64,000 nucleotides of DNA from JASGMR01 sp963664675 (GCA_963664675.2 CAXXLB010000007.1:248001-312000), one strand, 5' to 3'. Numbered from the stretch's first letter, positions 43,665 to 53,278 are shown. Made by a program: numbers and translations. Notes: a model not told the origin generated them from the letters alone.

Positions 43665-44849
43665 ATGTTGTTAAGTTTTGCAATTATAATTATCTTTGGT
43701 TTGATCGGCGGTATCGTTTTCACAAAATTGAAACTTCCCGATCTTCTTGGAATGCTGATAATAGGAATAATTATTGGTCCATATTGTCTGAATTTAATCG
43801 GCCAGGACATTTTAAATATTTCTTCAGATATAAGAATGATCTCTTTGATTGTTATTCTTCTCAGAGCGGGATTGGATCTTAATGTTCAAAAGATAAAAAA
43901 GATCGGAAAAGTATCTTTAAAAATGAGTTTCATTCCATGTATAATCGAAGGTATTATTGTAATAATTTGTTCTATGCTTTTCCTTGATTTCACATTAATT
44001 CAAGGTGGGATGTTAGGATTTATATTAGCTGCTGTATCACCGGCGGTGGTTGTTCCCATGATGCTTGATATAAAGGAAAAGGGTCTGGGAACCGATAAAC
44101 ATATACCTTCATTGCTTTTAGCCAGCACATCAGTCGACGATGTATTCGCAATTACTTTATTCACAGCTTTTATGGGAATTTATTTTGGTTCAAATGTAAA
44201 TATGGGAATAGTTTTTTTAAAAATTCCTTTATCGATAATATTTGGAATTTTTTTAGGTATATTCACCGGGATTATTTTAGTGAAAATTTTTAAGAAATTC
44301 CACATCAGAGATACAAAGAAAACTCTCATTCTGGTTGCAATATCTATACTCCTGTATTGCTTTGAAAATTTTTCGAAAAATGTGATTCCTATTGCTTCGT
44401 TAATAGGCATTATGTCAATTGGATTTGCCATCAGTGAGTTCAGACCGATAGTGGCAAAAAGATTATCAAAAAAATTTAATAAAGTATGGATATTGGCAAA
44501 AATATTGCTTTTTGTTCTTGTCGGGGCGACAGTAAATATAAGTGTTGCACTGAACTCAGGTTTGATAGGATTATTAATTGTTGTAATTGGACTATCCGGA
44601 AGAGCTCTCGGGGTTCTTATTTCCACATATAAATCCGATTTAAACTTTAAAGAAAGAGTGTTCTGCATGATTGCCTATTCTCCAAAAGCTACTGTTCAAG
44701 CCGCGATAGGTGGCGTCCCGCTTTCCATGGGTGTCGCTTCTGGTGATATAATGCTTGCCATTGCAGTATTATCAATTTTATTCACTGCTCCGTTGGGAGC
44801 AATTGGAATAAAGAATTCTTCCTATAAATTATTAAAAAAAGAATACTGA
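43665..44849 (+). CDS. Cation/proton antiporter (CPA family)
   Basis: The 394-residue integral membrane protein has about 12 helices. IGGIVFTKLKLPDLLGMLIIG and GMLGFILAAVSPAVVVPMM are followed by STSVDDVFAITLF. The paired helix with Asp-Asp (SVDD) resembles the NhaP/KefB ion site. The ATG at 43665 follows GGAGAA; the longer frame from 43617 lies within the riboswitch terminator and is rejected as start. Control by a fluoride riboswitch suggests a role in fluoride resistance, directly by export or indirectly by ion and pH balance. Confidence 0.9.
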   Translation: MLLSFAIIIIFGLIGGIVFTKLKLPDLLGMLIIGIIIGPYCLNLIGQDILNISSDIRMISLIVILLRAGLDLNVQKIKKIGKVSLKMSFIPCIIEGIIVIICSMLFLDFTLIQGGMLGFILAAVSPAVVVPMMLDIKEKGLGTDKHIPSLLLASTSVDDVFAITLFTAFMGIYFGSNVNMGIVFLKIPLSIIFGIFLGIFTGIILVKIFKKFHIRDTKKTLILVAISILLYCFENFSKNVIPIASLIGIMSIGFAISEFRPIVAKRLSKKFNKVWILAKILLFVLVGATVNISVALNSGLIGLLIVVIGLSGRALGVLISTYKSDLNFKERVFCMIAYSPKATVQAAIGGVPLSMGVASGDIMLAIAVLSILFTAPLGAIGIKNSSYKLLKKEY

Positions 44850-44914
44850 TTTTTCTATTTTTTAAATTTTTTCGATGATATAATCTTTTAATAACAAAAG
44901 AAGGGGAGATAAAA

Positions 44915-47488
44915 ATGAGAAAAATACTTTTGCTATTCATCATTATATTTATTTCATTCATTGTTTATGCTTCCATAGAGCTAACAGTTCATTATCACAG
45001 ATTCGATGATAATTACGAAGGTTGGAATTTGTGGATTTGGGACACCGGAAAAGAGGGGGAAGCGTATTATTTTAGCGAGACCGACGATTTTGGTCAGGTA
45101 ACCAGAATTCATTTCGATGATGATCTTTCAAATCCGGGAATAATAGTAAGATTGGGTAATTGGGAAAAAAAAGATATAACTTCCGATAGATTTTTTGAAA
45201 TAAAAAATGGAAATGCAGAGATATATTTATTACAGGGAGTGAAAGATATTTTTTATGAGAAACCTGACACAAATCCCAGAATATTTTTTTCTGCAGCCGT
45301 CGATAAAAATGAAATAAGAGCTTTTATGACTAACAAATTCGATACAAAAAACTGGAATGGAAAAATCAATATTACTATCGACGGAAAAAATGCGGAAATA
45401 GTAGAAGTTGATAAAATAATTCCCACGGACCTATCTGAAACCAATTTCATCAGCGTAAAGCTTAAAAAAAATTTAGAGTTAAATGACTTATCCAAAAAAA
45501 TTGAGTTGATAATAGACGGTTTTTCCCCCTCAGAAGTTATTATGATGGGAATACTTGATTATTATTATTATGAAGGAGAATTGGGTTTTATATATGATGA
45601 TAAATATACAGAATTCAGAACCTGGTCTCCAGTATCGAAAAAAGTTTCTCTGCTGCTTTACAAAAACTGGGATGATAAAAAACCTTATGACGAAATTCAA
45701 ATGAATATGGATAATACCGGTACCTGGAAAACCACCGTCAAAGGTGATTTGAATGGGGTATTTTATCTTTATAAATACAATAATTACGGAACAGATAAAA
45801 TATCCGTGGATTCATATTCAAAAGCGGTCGCGATAAACAGTTTAAAATCTGCAGTTATTGATTTGAAAAAAACAGATCCTGATAACTGGTTAATGGATGC
45901 CAATATTATGATTACAGAATATCCGGAAGACTCGATAATATACGAAACACATATTGCAGACCTTACGGGAAATGAAAATTCCGGCATAGTAAATAAAGCA
46001 TCTTATCTTGGAATGGTGGAAGAAAATGGAATTGGGCCCAATGGTGTTAAAACAGGTTTTGATCATATAAAAGAATTGGGAGTTACTAATATTCACATAA
46101 TGCCTATGTACGATTTTTACACTGGAAATGAAGAAAATAAGGATTTTGAAGCGTATTATAACTGGGGTTACGACCCATATTTATTTTTAGTTCCGGAAGG
46201 AAGATATTCTTCAAATCCATTTGATCCCTATAACAGAATTGAAGAAGTCAAATTGATGATAAAAAAATTTCATGAAAATATTATAGGGATTATTATTGAT
46301 ATTGTATTTCCGCACACATACGGCACAGGAGAGTTATCATCATTTGATCAGGCGGTTCCCTATTATTTTTACAAAATATCAAAAGACGGTTCATTCATAA
46401 ATGAAAGCGGATGTGGTAACACGATAGCTTCACACAGACCTATGATGAGAAAGTTTATACTGGATGCAACAGAATATTGGGTAGAGGAATACCATGTTGA
46501 TGGATTCAGATTCGATCAAATGGGTTTTATAGATGCCGAAACTATGTTAGAAGTGGAAAAAAGCTTAAGTAAAATTAAACCCGCTATTCTTATTTACGGC
46601 GAAGGATGGGGAGATGCTACAGCGATAGATTATTGGGGAAAACCGACCAGTGAAAAACTTCCCTACAATGTAATAAGTCGTCTTATAAAAGTTGCTGTTA
46701 AGGGAACCGAAATTGCCGCATTTAATGATGACATCAGAGATGGAATAAGGGGGTCAGTATTCGATTTAGGTACTAAAGGATTTATAATGGATTCACTTGG
46801 AAAAGTTAAGAAAATAAAATCAGGTTTAGTAGGATCTATAAATTTCAGTAAAACTATAAAAGGATTTACGGATGACCCCCAACAAACGATAAATTACGCG
46901 GCTTGCCATGACAATCACACTTTATGGGATAAAAACAAACTTGCCGCTGAAAGAGACAGTAAATACTCCTGGAATGATGATGAATTAATAAATGCTCAAA
47001 AATTGGCTGGTGCAATCATTCTGACTTCTCAGGGAATTCCTTTTATAAATGGTGCCCAGGATTTTGCGCGCACAAAAAATTTTGATGGAAATTCCTATAA
47101 TTCTCCTTTATCGGTAAATTCTTTTGACTATTCCAGAAAAGCTGAATATATAGAAATATTTGAATATTATAAGGGCCTTATAGAATTGAGAAAAATGCAT
47201 CCAATTTTCAGGTTACACACTGATCAAGAAATAATTGAAAGAGTGGTCGAATATGAAACAAACGATAGAAAAACAATCGGCTTCAAATTAAATGGAGATG
47301 GCATTGATATTTTTGAAGAAGTAATAATTTTATTCAATGGAAATAATGATGAAACTGTTTCTATAGCCTTGCCTGAAGGAACCTGGAATGTAGTTGTAAA
47401 TAATAACTTTGCTGGAAATGAAATACTTTATTCTATTGAAAGAGAGGTAGTTTTGCCGCCAATATCCGCATTTGTTCTTTACAAATAA
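44915..47488 (+). CDS. pulA: Secreted type I pullulanase
   Basis: A debranching enzyme that hydrolyses alpha-1,6 bonds in pullulan, starch or glycogen fragments outside the cytoplasm. It has a signal peptide (residues 1-20), an N-terminal CBM41-type starch-binding domain (LTVHYHRFDDNYEGWNLWIWD), an inner domain, and a CBM48-type domain (FRTWSPVSKKVSLLLYKNWDD). The GH13 barrel has YNWGYDPYLFLVPEG, the nucleophile in HVDGFRFDQMGF, the acid/base in ILIYGEGWG, and AACHDNHTLWDK. At 857 residues it is close to Thermotoga pullulanases. A TATAAT lies at 44880-44885. Confidence 0.95.
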   Translation: MRKILLLFIIIFISFIVYASIELTVHYHRFDDNYEGWNLWIWDTGKEGEAYYFSETDDFGQVTRIHFDDDLSNPGIIVRLGNWEKKDITSDRFFEIKNGNAEIYLLQGVKDIFYEKPDTNPRIFFSAAVDKNEIRAFMTNKFDTKNWNGKINITIDGKNAEIVEVDKIIPTDLSETNFISVKLKKNLELNDLSKKIELIIDGFSPSEVIMMGILDYYYYEGELGFIYDDKYTEFRTWSPVSKKVSLLLYKNWDDKKPYDEIQMNMDNTGTWKTTVKGDLNGVFYLYKYNNYGTDKISVDSYSKAVAINSLKSAVIDLKKTDPDNWLMDANIMITEYPEDSIIYETHIADLTGNENSGIVNKASYLGMVEENGIGPNGVKTGFDHIKELGVTNIHIMPMYDFYTGNEENKDFEAYYNWGYDPYLFLVPEGRYSSNPFDPYNRIEEVKLMIKKFHENIIGIIIDIVFPHTYGTGELSSFDQAVPYYFYKISKDGSFINESGCGNTIASHRPMMRKFILDATEYWVEEYHVDGFRFDQMGFIDAETMLEVEKSLSKIKPAILIYGEGWGDATAIDYWGKPTSEKLPYNVISRLIKVAVKGTEIAAFNDDIRDGIRGSVFDLGTKGFIMDSLGKVKKIKSGLVGSINFSKTIKGFTDDPQQTINYAACHDNHTLWDKNKLAAERDSKYSWNDDELINAQKLAGAIILTSQGIPFINGAQDFARTKNFDGNSYNSPLSVNSFDYSRKAEYIEIFEYYKGLIELRKMHPIFRLHTDQEIIERVVEYETNDRKTIGFKLNGDGIDIFEEVIILFNGNNDETVSIALPEGTWNVVVNNNFAGNEILYSIEREVVLPPISAFVLYK

Positions 47489-47521
47489 AGAAATAAATCA
47501 TATGGGTTCATTTCTTTATTT
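47483..47521. terminator. Convergent terminator with both stop codons inside
   Basis: A 12-bp stem (47483-47494 with 47510-47521) lies between the convergent pulA and acetyltransferase genes. It contains the TAA of pulA in its left arm, and its right arm meets the TGA of the other gene. It is AT-rich and can work in both directions. Confidence 0.65.
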
Positions 47522-47990
47522 CCATCTCCATAGGAATAAAGATTATCCCATTTTCTTCCTTCTGTTCACCATTTTCTTCGAATCCAAGTTTCTTATATAT
47601 TTCAAGAGCATACGGTGATGAATTAACAGTAATTTTTTTAAGTGAAGGATCAAATTTTGAGGCTCTTTGAATAGATTTTTGAATCAACCTTTTTGCTATT
47701 CCCATCTTTTGAAATTTCTCATTTACAAATAAAAGAGAAATGTGATTATTATCTCTCACCTCAATAACCCCTACTATTTTGTCAAAGGATACAGCTACAA
47801 ACATGAATGTTTTGTGCAAAATTCTATTTTTTAATCTTGTTGGATCAATAAATTTCAAAAATTCTATTTTTCCTCTTGAATTATAATCCGGTGCAATGAA
47901 TTTATTAAAACAATCTGATATTAATTCGTAAACACTATATTCTTCATCAGGTAAAATTTGCCTTATAATTATTTGTGACATTTTAACCAC
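47508..47990 (-). CDS. GNAT family N-acetyltransferase
   Basis: The 160-residue acetyl-CoA-dependent transferase has beta strands MFVAVSFDKIVGVIEVRDNNHISLLFVNEKFQKMGIAKRLIQ (described, residues ~60-100), giving the acetyl-CoA pyrophosphate loop QKMGIAKRL. ALEIYKKLGFEENGEQ closes the fold. All core GNAT elements are present. The acceptor is unknown; small stand-alone GNATs modify amino groups of metabolites, peptides or ribosomal proteins. Confidence 0.9.
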   Translation of the reverse strand: MVKMSQIIIRQILPDEEYSVYELISDCFNKFIAPDYNSRGKIEFLKFIDPTRLKNRILHKTFMFVAVSFDKIVGVIEVRDNNHISLLFVNEKFQKMGIAKRLIQKSIQRASKFDPSLKKITVNSSPYALEIYKKLGFEENGEQKEENGIIFIPMEMEIKK

Positions 47991-48129
47991 CCTTATAATT
48001 TATTATTGAATATATACAATTATAAATCATATTTGGAAAAAACAACAATACTATAAAGACAATTTAATTTAGAAGTTAATAGTAATATGGTATATTTTAA
48101 GTGTATCTAAAAAAAGCGAGGTGTATGTT

Positions 48130-48258
48130 ATGTCAGCTGTTAAGGAAAAAGGACAAATTTTTATATGTGAAATATGTGGAAATATAGTTGAAGTTCTCGA
48201 AGTGGGCGGAGGTGAATTATACTGCTGTGGTGAACCCATGAAATTAAAAGAAGACTAA
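48130..48258 (+). CDS. Desulforedoxin-like 42-residue iron protein
   Basis: The short gene encodes a stand-alone desulforedoxin domain. The spacing CEIC (Cys13, Cys16) and YCCGEPM (Cys32, Cys33) is the Fe(Cys)4 pattern of desulforedoxin and of the N-terminal domain of desulfoferrodoxin. GNIVEVLEVGGGEL between them is typical. GAGGTG lies 7 nt before the ATG. No desulfoferrodoxin catalytic domain follows: the frame stops at 48258. It likely carries electrons in superoxide or oxygen defence, a common need of anaerobic Thermotogota. Confidence 0.9.
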   Translation: MSAVKEKGQIFICEICGNIVEVLEVGGGELYCCGEPMKLKED

Positions 48259-48342
48259 AACAAATTCTATAAAGAAAAAATTTGTTATATAAAATTTTTC
48301 AATAAATAATTATATAAAAATACTTAATAAAAAGGAGTATTT

Positions 48343-51300
48343 ATGATAAGAAAATTTTCTTTCATTATATTGTTTCTTTTAGTGATATTTTTATCTGTCA
48401 GCTGTGTTCAGCAAATCACAACATATTCTCTCACAGTGAATACAGATGGTCAGGGTGATGTAACTGCGAATCCTGAAAAAGCAGAATACGGGGAAGGTGC
48501 CAATGTTCAACTTACCGCCATCCCCGAAGAAGGCTGGCAATTCGATCATTGGGAAGGCGATCTCACAGGTGACGTCAATCCTTCTCATATAACAATGAAT
48601 TCCAATAAAAATATAACAGCCGTTTTCACAGAGATCCCTCCTGAAACGTATTCTCTCACAGTGAATACAGATGGTCAGGGTGATGTAACTGCGAATCCTG
48701 AAAAAGCAGAATACGGGGAAGGTGCCACTGTTCAACTCACCGCCATCCCCGAAGAAGACTGGCAATTCGACCACTGGGAAGGTGACCTCACAGGTGACGT
48801 CAATCCTTCTTATATAATCATGAATTCCAATAAAAATATAACAGCCGTTTTCACAGAGATCCCTCCTGAAACGTATTCTCTCACAGTTAATACAGATGGT
48901 CAGGGTGATGTAACTGTGAATCCTGAAAAAGCAGAATACGAAGAAGGCGATAATGTTCAACTCACCGCCGTTCCCGAAGAAGGCTGGCAATTCAATCATT
49001 GGGAAGGCGATCTCACAGGTGACGTCAATCCTTCTTATATAACAATGAATTCCAATAAAAATATAACAGCCGTTTTCACAGAGATCCCTCCTGAAACGTA
49101 TTCTCTCACAGTGAATACAGATGGTCAGGGTGATGTAACTGCGAATCCTGAAAAGGCAGAATACGAAGAAGGCGACAATGTTCAACTCACTGCCATCCCC
49201 GAAGAAGGCTGGCAATTTGATCACTGGGAAGGTGACCTCACAGGTGACGTCAATCCTTCTTATATAATCATGAATTCCAATAAAAATATAACAGCCGTGT
49301 TCACGGAAGTTCCTCCCGAAACGTATTCACTAACCGTGAATACAGATGGTCAGGGCGATGTCACTGTGAATCCTGAAAAAGCCGAATACGAAGATGGCGA
49401 CAATGTTCAACTCACTTCCGTTCCTGACGAAGGCTGGCAATTCGATCACTGGGAAGGCGATCTCACAGGTGATGTCAATCCCTCATATATAATCATGAAT
49501 TCCGATAAAAATATTACAGCCGTTTTCACTGATATCCCTCCTGAAACATATTCACTAACCGTGAATACGAATGGTCAGGGTGATGTCACTGTTAATCCTG
49601 AAAAAGCAGAATACGAAGAAGGCGACAATGTTCAACTCACAGCCGTCCCCGAAGAAGACTGGCAATTCGATCACTGGGAAGGCGACCTTACAGGTGATGT
49701 CAATCCTTCTTATATAACAATGAATTCCAATAAAAATATAACAGCCGTTTTCACAGAGATCCCTCCTGAAACGTATTCTCTCACAGTTAATACAGATGGT
49801 CAGGGTGATGTAACTGCGAATCCTGAAAAAGCGGAATACGAAGAAGGCGACAATGTTCAACTCACAGCCGTCCCCGAAGAAGACTGGCAATTCGATCACT
49901 GGGAAGGTGACCTTACAGGTGATGTCAATCCTTCTTATATAACAATGAATTCCAATAAAAATATAACAGCGTTTTTCCAGGAAATTCCAAATATTTCTCC
50001 AACAATCCAGAAAGTATCTGGCCCAAACGGAGAAGTAAATGAAATTGATCAAACATTTCAATGGACGGGCAGTGATTCCGATGGATCGATTTCAAGTTAT
50101 GAATACAGAAAAGATGGCGAAAGCTGGATTAACATTGTAAACACTCAATATGTATGGAATACAATAAGTGAAGGCGCTCACACATTTGAAGCGAGGGCAA
50201 AAGATAATGATGGTGCTTACTCGGAAGTAATAACATGGAGTTTTACGGTTATCATTTATTCTGGGAATGTCGATTTAATTGGTCCGGTGTACAACGGAAA
50301 TATTTTATTGGTAAGTAATGAATCCACCAATGGAAATGACTCACAAAATGTCGGCACTCTTCCCGATATAATAAACAACAGCAAAAATGCGAAAAAAACT
50401 GATGATATATATATGGTGGATGCCATCCTGCCCTATAATGGAGATTTGAGCAAAAATAATCTGGTAAGTCCGGATGATATCGATAATGAAGAATATTCAA
50501 TTGGAGATACGAAATTATTCTGGACCTACAATTTTGAAACTGGGAATTATGTACAGATAATATCGACTTTACAATATATCGGGAGCAATGTGGAAATATG
50601 GGCTGAAGATACAGATGACATAACTTTATCGAATGCACAACTATTGGGCGAAGAATTTAATGATTCTATCTGGGATTTAGTGACTACATATTTCTATACT
50701 CCTTCCGATGTCAATGGAGATGGAAAAGTCGCAATATTATGTTTCGATATTCAAGATGGCTTCAGTGGAAGTGGTGGGTATATCGGAGGATATTTCGATT
50801 CAAGTGATCTTTACACTTCCGGTAACTCCAATCACATGGAAGTTTTCTATATAGATACCTATCCCGCGATGCGCTATCCCGAATCCTCTCCCGTTGATGT
50901 AAGCAAAGCGTATTCTATTCTTGCTCATGAATTTCAGCATATGGTGAATTTCAACAGAAACGTCTTTGTAGAAAAAACAGGTCACATGGTCACATGGTTG
51001 AACGAGGCATTCTCAATGGCAGCAGAGCATATGTACGAAGGAGTTCAAACAAGCAGAATAAATTACTACAACAGTTCTTCAAGCATAAGAAACGGACATT
51101 CACTGTTAAAATGGGAAGACAACGGTGATACACTGGCAAGTTATTCATTATCATATCTGATGGGCCAATATATAAGAATACAGATGAACCAGGGTGATAA
51201 TATATTCAAAGAAATGCTCAAAGATTCAAACAACGATTACAGATGTGTTGAGAACGCTGTAAAAAAATATATCGATCCGGATATAGATTTTGGTGATTTC

Positions 51301-51516
51301 ATGACTTCGTTCAGAATAGCATTATATTTAAAAGAATCTACAGGACTGTATGGATTCAACGGAGAAAGCGGTTTTGATTCTTTGAACACTCAGATTGCCA
51401 GCTCTTTGCCTTCAACGATAAGAGGCGGCGAGGCATTTTTCACCGAAATAGATGGTGGAAGTTTTACCGAATCGGGTGATCAGGGTTCCGATATTCAATA
51501 TGCAGGAATAAATTAA
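48343..51516 (+). CDS. Lipoprotein with seven tandem repeats and a metallopeptidase-like domain
   Basis: The 1057-residue surface protein opens with a lipoprotein signal (LSVSC, acylated Cys21). Residues about 27-551 are seven 75-residue repeats of the divergent InlB B-repeat type (YSLTVNTDGQGDVT, then GWQFDHWEGDLTGDVNPS and NKNITAVF). An Ig/FN3-like domain follows (about 555-640, ending THTFEARAKDNDGAYSEV-like; see DNDGAYSEV). From about 660 a hydrolase domain carries ILAHEFQHMVNF and TWLNEAFSMAAEHM, an HExxH zinc motif with a downstream Glu like M30 (hyicolysin) peptidases. A role in cell-surface adhesion or degradation is inferred from this layout. Confidence 0.88.
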   Translation: MIRKFSFIILFLLVIFLSVSCVQQITTYSLTVNTDGQGDVTANPEKAEYGEGANVQLTAIPEEGWQFDHWEGDLTGDVNPSHITMNSNKNITAVFTEIPPETYSLTVNTDGQGDVTANPEKAEYGEGATVQLTAIPEEDWQFDHWEGDLTGDVNPSYIIMNSNKNITAVFTEIPPETYSLTVNTDGQGDVTVNPEKAEYEEGDNVQLTAVPEEGWQFNHWEGDLTGDVNPSYITMNSNKNITAVFTEIPPETYSLTVNTDGQGDVTANPEKAEYEEGDNVQLTAIPEEGWQFDHWEGDLTGDVNPSYIIMNSNKNITAVFTEVPPETYSLTVNTDGQGDVTVNPEKAEYEDGDNVQLTSVPDEGWQFDHWEGDLTGDVNPSYIIMNSDKNITAVFTDIPPETYSLTVNTNGQGDVTVNPEKAEYEEGDNVQLTAVPEEDWQFDHWEGDLTGDVNPSYITMNSNKNITAVFTEIPPETYSLTVNTDGQGDVTANPEKAEYEEGDNVQLTAVPEEDWQFDHWEGDLTGDVNPSYITMNSNKNITAFFQEIPNISPTIQKVSGPNGEVNEIDQTFQWTGSDSDGSISSYEYRKDGESWINIVNTQYVWNTISEGAHTFEARAKDNDGAYSEVITWSFTVIIYSGNVDLIGPVYNGNILLVSNESTNGNDSQNVGTLPDIINNSKNAKKTDDIYMVDAILPYNGDLSKNNLVSPDDIDNEEYSIGDTKLFWTYNFETGNYVQIISTLQYIGSNVEIWAEDTDDITLSNAQLLGEEFNDSIWDLVTTYFYTPSDVNGDGKVAILCFDIQDGFSGSGGYIGGYFDSSDLYTSGNSNHMEVFYIDTYPAMRYPESSPVDVSKAYSILAHEFQHMVNFNRNVFVEKTGHMVTWLNEAFSMAAEHMYEGVQTSRINYYNSSSSIRNGHSLLKWEDNGDTLASYSLSYLMGQYIRIQMNQGDNIFKEMLKDSNNDYRCVENAVKKYIDPDIDFGDFMTSFRIALYLKESTGLYGFNGESGFDSLNTQIASSLPSTIRGGEAFFTEIDGGSFTESGDQGSDIQYAGIN
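48421..49995 (+). repeat. Seven tandem 225-bp in-frame repeats
   Basis: Seven head-to-tail units of 225 bp (75 codons) start at 48421, 48646, 48871 and so on to 49771. They differ by scattered substitutions, with many blocks identical between non-neighbouring units. That pattern suggests recent duplication and recombination. The last unit diverges in its final codons (AFFQEIPN). The antisense strand is also open through several units as a side effect. Confidence 0.95.
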
Positions 51517-51613
51517 ATGTTATTATTAAACTGAAAGATGATCACCAATATTTTTTTAAAAATAAGAAATATTCCTTTTTTTAATACAATATATCCAAAA
51601 CAAAAGGAGTATT

Positions 51614-52444
51614 ATGACAAAAAAAGATAGGAAAATATATTTAATAAAAGTACCAAATAAAATTGAAAAATTTAACAGTAGATTTATTAAAAATTATGAA
51701 AATGCTCTTATGGAACCCTGTGAAGAGCAAATACATAATTTGAGAATCAGTATAAGGGAATTATCTGAAGGCCTTAAAATTTCTTCAGTTATATTAAAAA
51801 AGGATTATTATTCTATATGCAGGCGTTTAAAAGAACTTTTAAAAGTTTTAGGAACCCTCAGGGATTTGCATGTTGAAAAAGAGATTCTGAATGAGAAAAT
51901 CGTATTCAATGATGATTTGAATCATAAAATAAATAAATATGAATTGATGGTAATAAAAGTACTGGAAGAATTCGATATCACGATTTTTAAAAATGAAATG
52001 AACAAAATATTAGATGATCTGAAAAATGCGTACAAAAATTTAGATTTAAAAAAGATTGAAAAAAATACAAAGAAATTTCTTTGTGAAAGGTACTTCGATC
52101 TTATAAATAAAACAAAAAACCTCAATTATAATGATATAAAATCATTTCATAAAGCCCGAATTTCTTTTAAAAAATTCAGATACTCTTATGAATCATTGAA
52201 AAAATATTTATCTTTATCAAAAACTGATCTGAAGCGATTGAAAAAAATACAGGATGAATTGGGAGAAATAAATGACATACAAAATACACTGGATTACTTG
52301 CTGGACTTCTGGAATTCAAAAATTTCAAAAAATTCTATGCAGTCATTAAATATTATAAAGCATAGAAAAATCGAACAATTTTTATTTAAATTAGAAGTTG
52401 AAAAAACTTTTTTTAAAAAATTAATTCGAAAAGTAAATATTTAA
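51614..52444 (+). CDS. CHAD domain protein
   Basis: The 276-residue all-helical CHAD protein contains the conserved histidines and basic residues: IHNLRISIRELSEGLKI near residue 40, LGTLRDLHVEKE, and FHKARISFKKFRYSYESL. KKIQDELGEINDIQNTLDYL follows. CHAD domains bind inorganic polyphosphate through these basic helices. Many CHAD proteins have a CYTH partner domain; none is fused here. The presence of ppk1 in the same window makes a polyphosphate-granule role plausible. AAAGGAG precedes the ATG. Confidence 0.9.
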   Translation: MTKKDRKIYLIKVPNKIEKFNSRFIKNYENALMEPCEEQIHNLRISIRELSEGLKISSVILKKDYYSICRRLKELLKVLGTLRDLHVEKEILNEKIVFNDDLNHKINKYELMVIKVLEEFDITIFKNEMNKILDDLKNAYKNLDLKKIEKNTKKFLCERYFDLINKTKNLNYNDIKSFHKARISFKKFRYSYESLKKYLSLSKTDLKRLKKIQDELGEINDIQNTLDYLLDFWNSKISKNSMQSLNIIKHRKIEQFLFKLEVEKTFFKKLIRKVNI

Positions 52445-52510
52445 TTTTTATTGAATATCGGAAACTTTTTTGAGTTATAATAAAATATAGCTTATAGAGG
52501 AGTTGTTATT

Positions 52511-53278
52511 GTGAAGATAAAATTATTTTCAGTGTTTTTTTTAATTTTCTTTCTAATTTCACAGGTGACCTTTTCCAGTATTATAAATTTTGAAGAAAAT
52601 GAAGAAATCAGTAATAGCATTTTAAATTCCTTCATCGCTTTAGTTGAAGGAAAAATGAACAGTAATTTAGAAATCCAAAGAATTCTTTCAAGAACGGCGG
52701 AATTAAAATCTGGAAAATGGATGTTGGCAAAAGAGTTAATAAGCACTTTCCAGTATCACGAAGATTATTCTTTAATTTGGTATTCTCTGCCTGACGGTAA
52801 TTATTACAGATCGGATGTTGGATTGACCGATCAAAATTTATTTGACAGGAAATATTTTCCTTCATTATTAAATAAAAACGAAGTGTTTGGAGATATTGTG
52901 ACCGGTAAAACTTCTGGTAAAAAATCTATAATTATCGCCGTACCAGTAATAAATAACAGTGAAGTAGTTTCAATTATTGGTTGTTCAATTTACTGTGAAG
53001 AATTCACAAAAGCGCTTATCGAGAAAGTGAAATTGCCTGATAAAGCATTTTTTTTAATAATGGATAATAACGGGAACTTTATTTTGAATTCAAGTGAGGA
53101 TTTATTAATAGATAATCCATTTAATGAAGGCACAACTTCATTTAAAGAAGCAATGAAAAACGTTTTGAATACAAAAAATGGATATGAAGAATTCGAATAC
53201 AACAATAAATTGCACAAAATTATTTATGAAAAATCTTCTTTAACAAATTGGATTTATATAATTGGACAGACGTATTAA
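52511..53278 (+). CDS. Exported stand-alone Cache domain protein
   Basis: The 255-residue protein has an N-terminal hydrophobic signal or anchor (about residues 2-22) and then a double-Cache sensor fold: ISNSILNSFIALVEGKMNSN helix, TFQYHEDYSLIWYSLPDGNYY, FDRKYFPSLLNKNEVFGDIVTGKTSGKKS (described) and IIIAVPVINN. The second lobe has FLIMDNNGNFILNS. It ends right after the domain with no membrane helix, HAMP, methyl-accepting, kinase or GGDEF part. It may be a secreted or anchored ligand-binding protein acting with another receptor. The GTG start follows GAGGAG at 52497-52502, and TTGAAT/TATAAT promoter-like boxes lie at 52451-52481. Confidence 0.82.
   Translation: MKIKLFSVFFLIFFLISQVTFSSIINFEENEEISNSILNSFIALVEGKMNSNLEIQRILSRTAELKSGKWMLAKELISTFQYHEDYSLIWYSLPDGNYYRSDVGLTDQNLFDRKYFPSLLNKNEVFGDIVTGKTSGKKSIIIAVPVINNSEVVSIIGCSIYCEEFTKALIEKVKLPDKAFFLIMDNNGNFILNSSEDLLIDNPFNEGTTSFKEAMKNVLNTKNGYEEFEYNNKLHKIIYEKSSLTNWIYIIGQTY

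Noticed and set aside
48391..49224. Long antisense open frame through the repeat region
   Set aside because: It arises because the sense repeats keep the same antisense codons free of stops; no ribosome site, and the translation only mirrors the 75-codon repeat.
49555..50061. Second antisense open frame in the repeats
   Set aside because: Same artefact of the tandem repeats.
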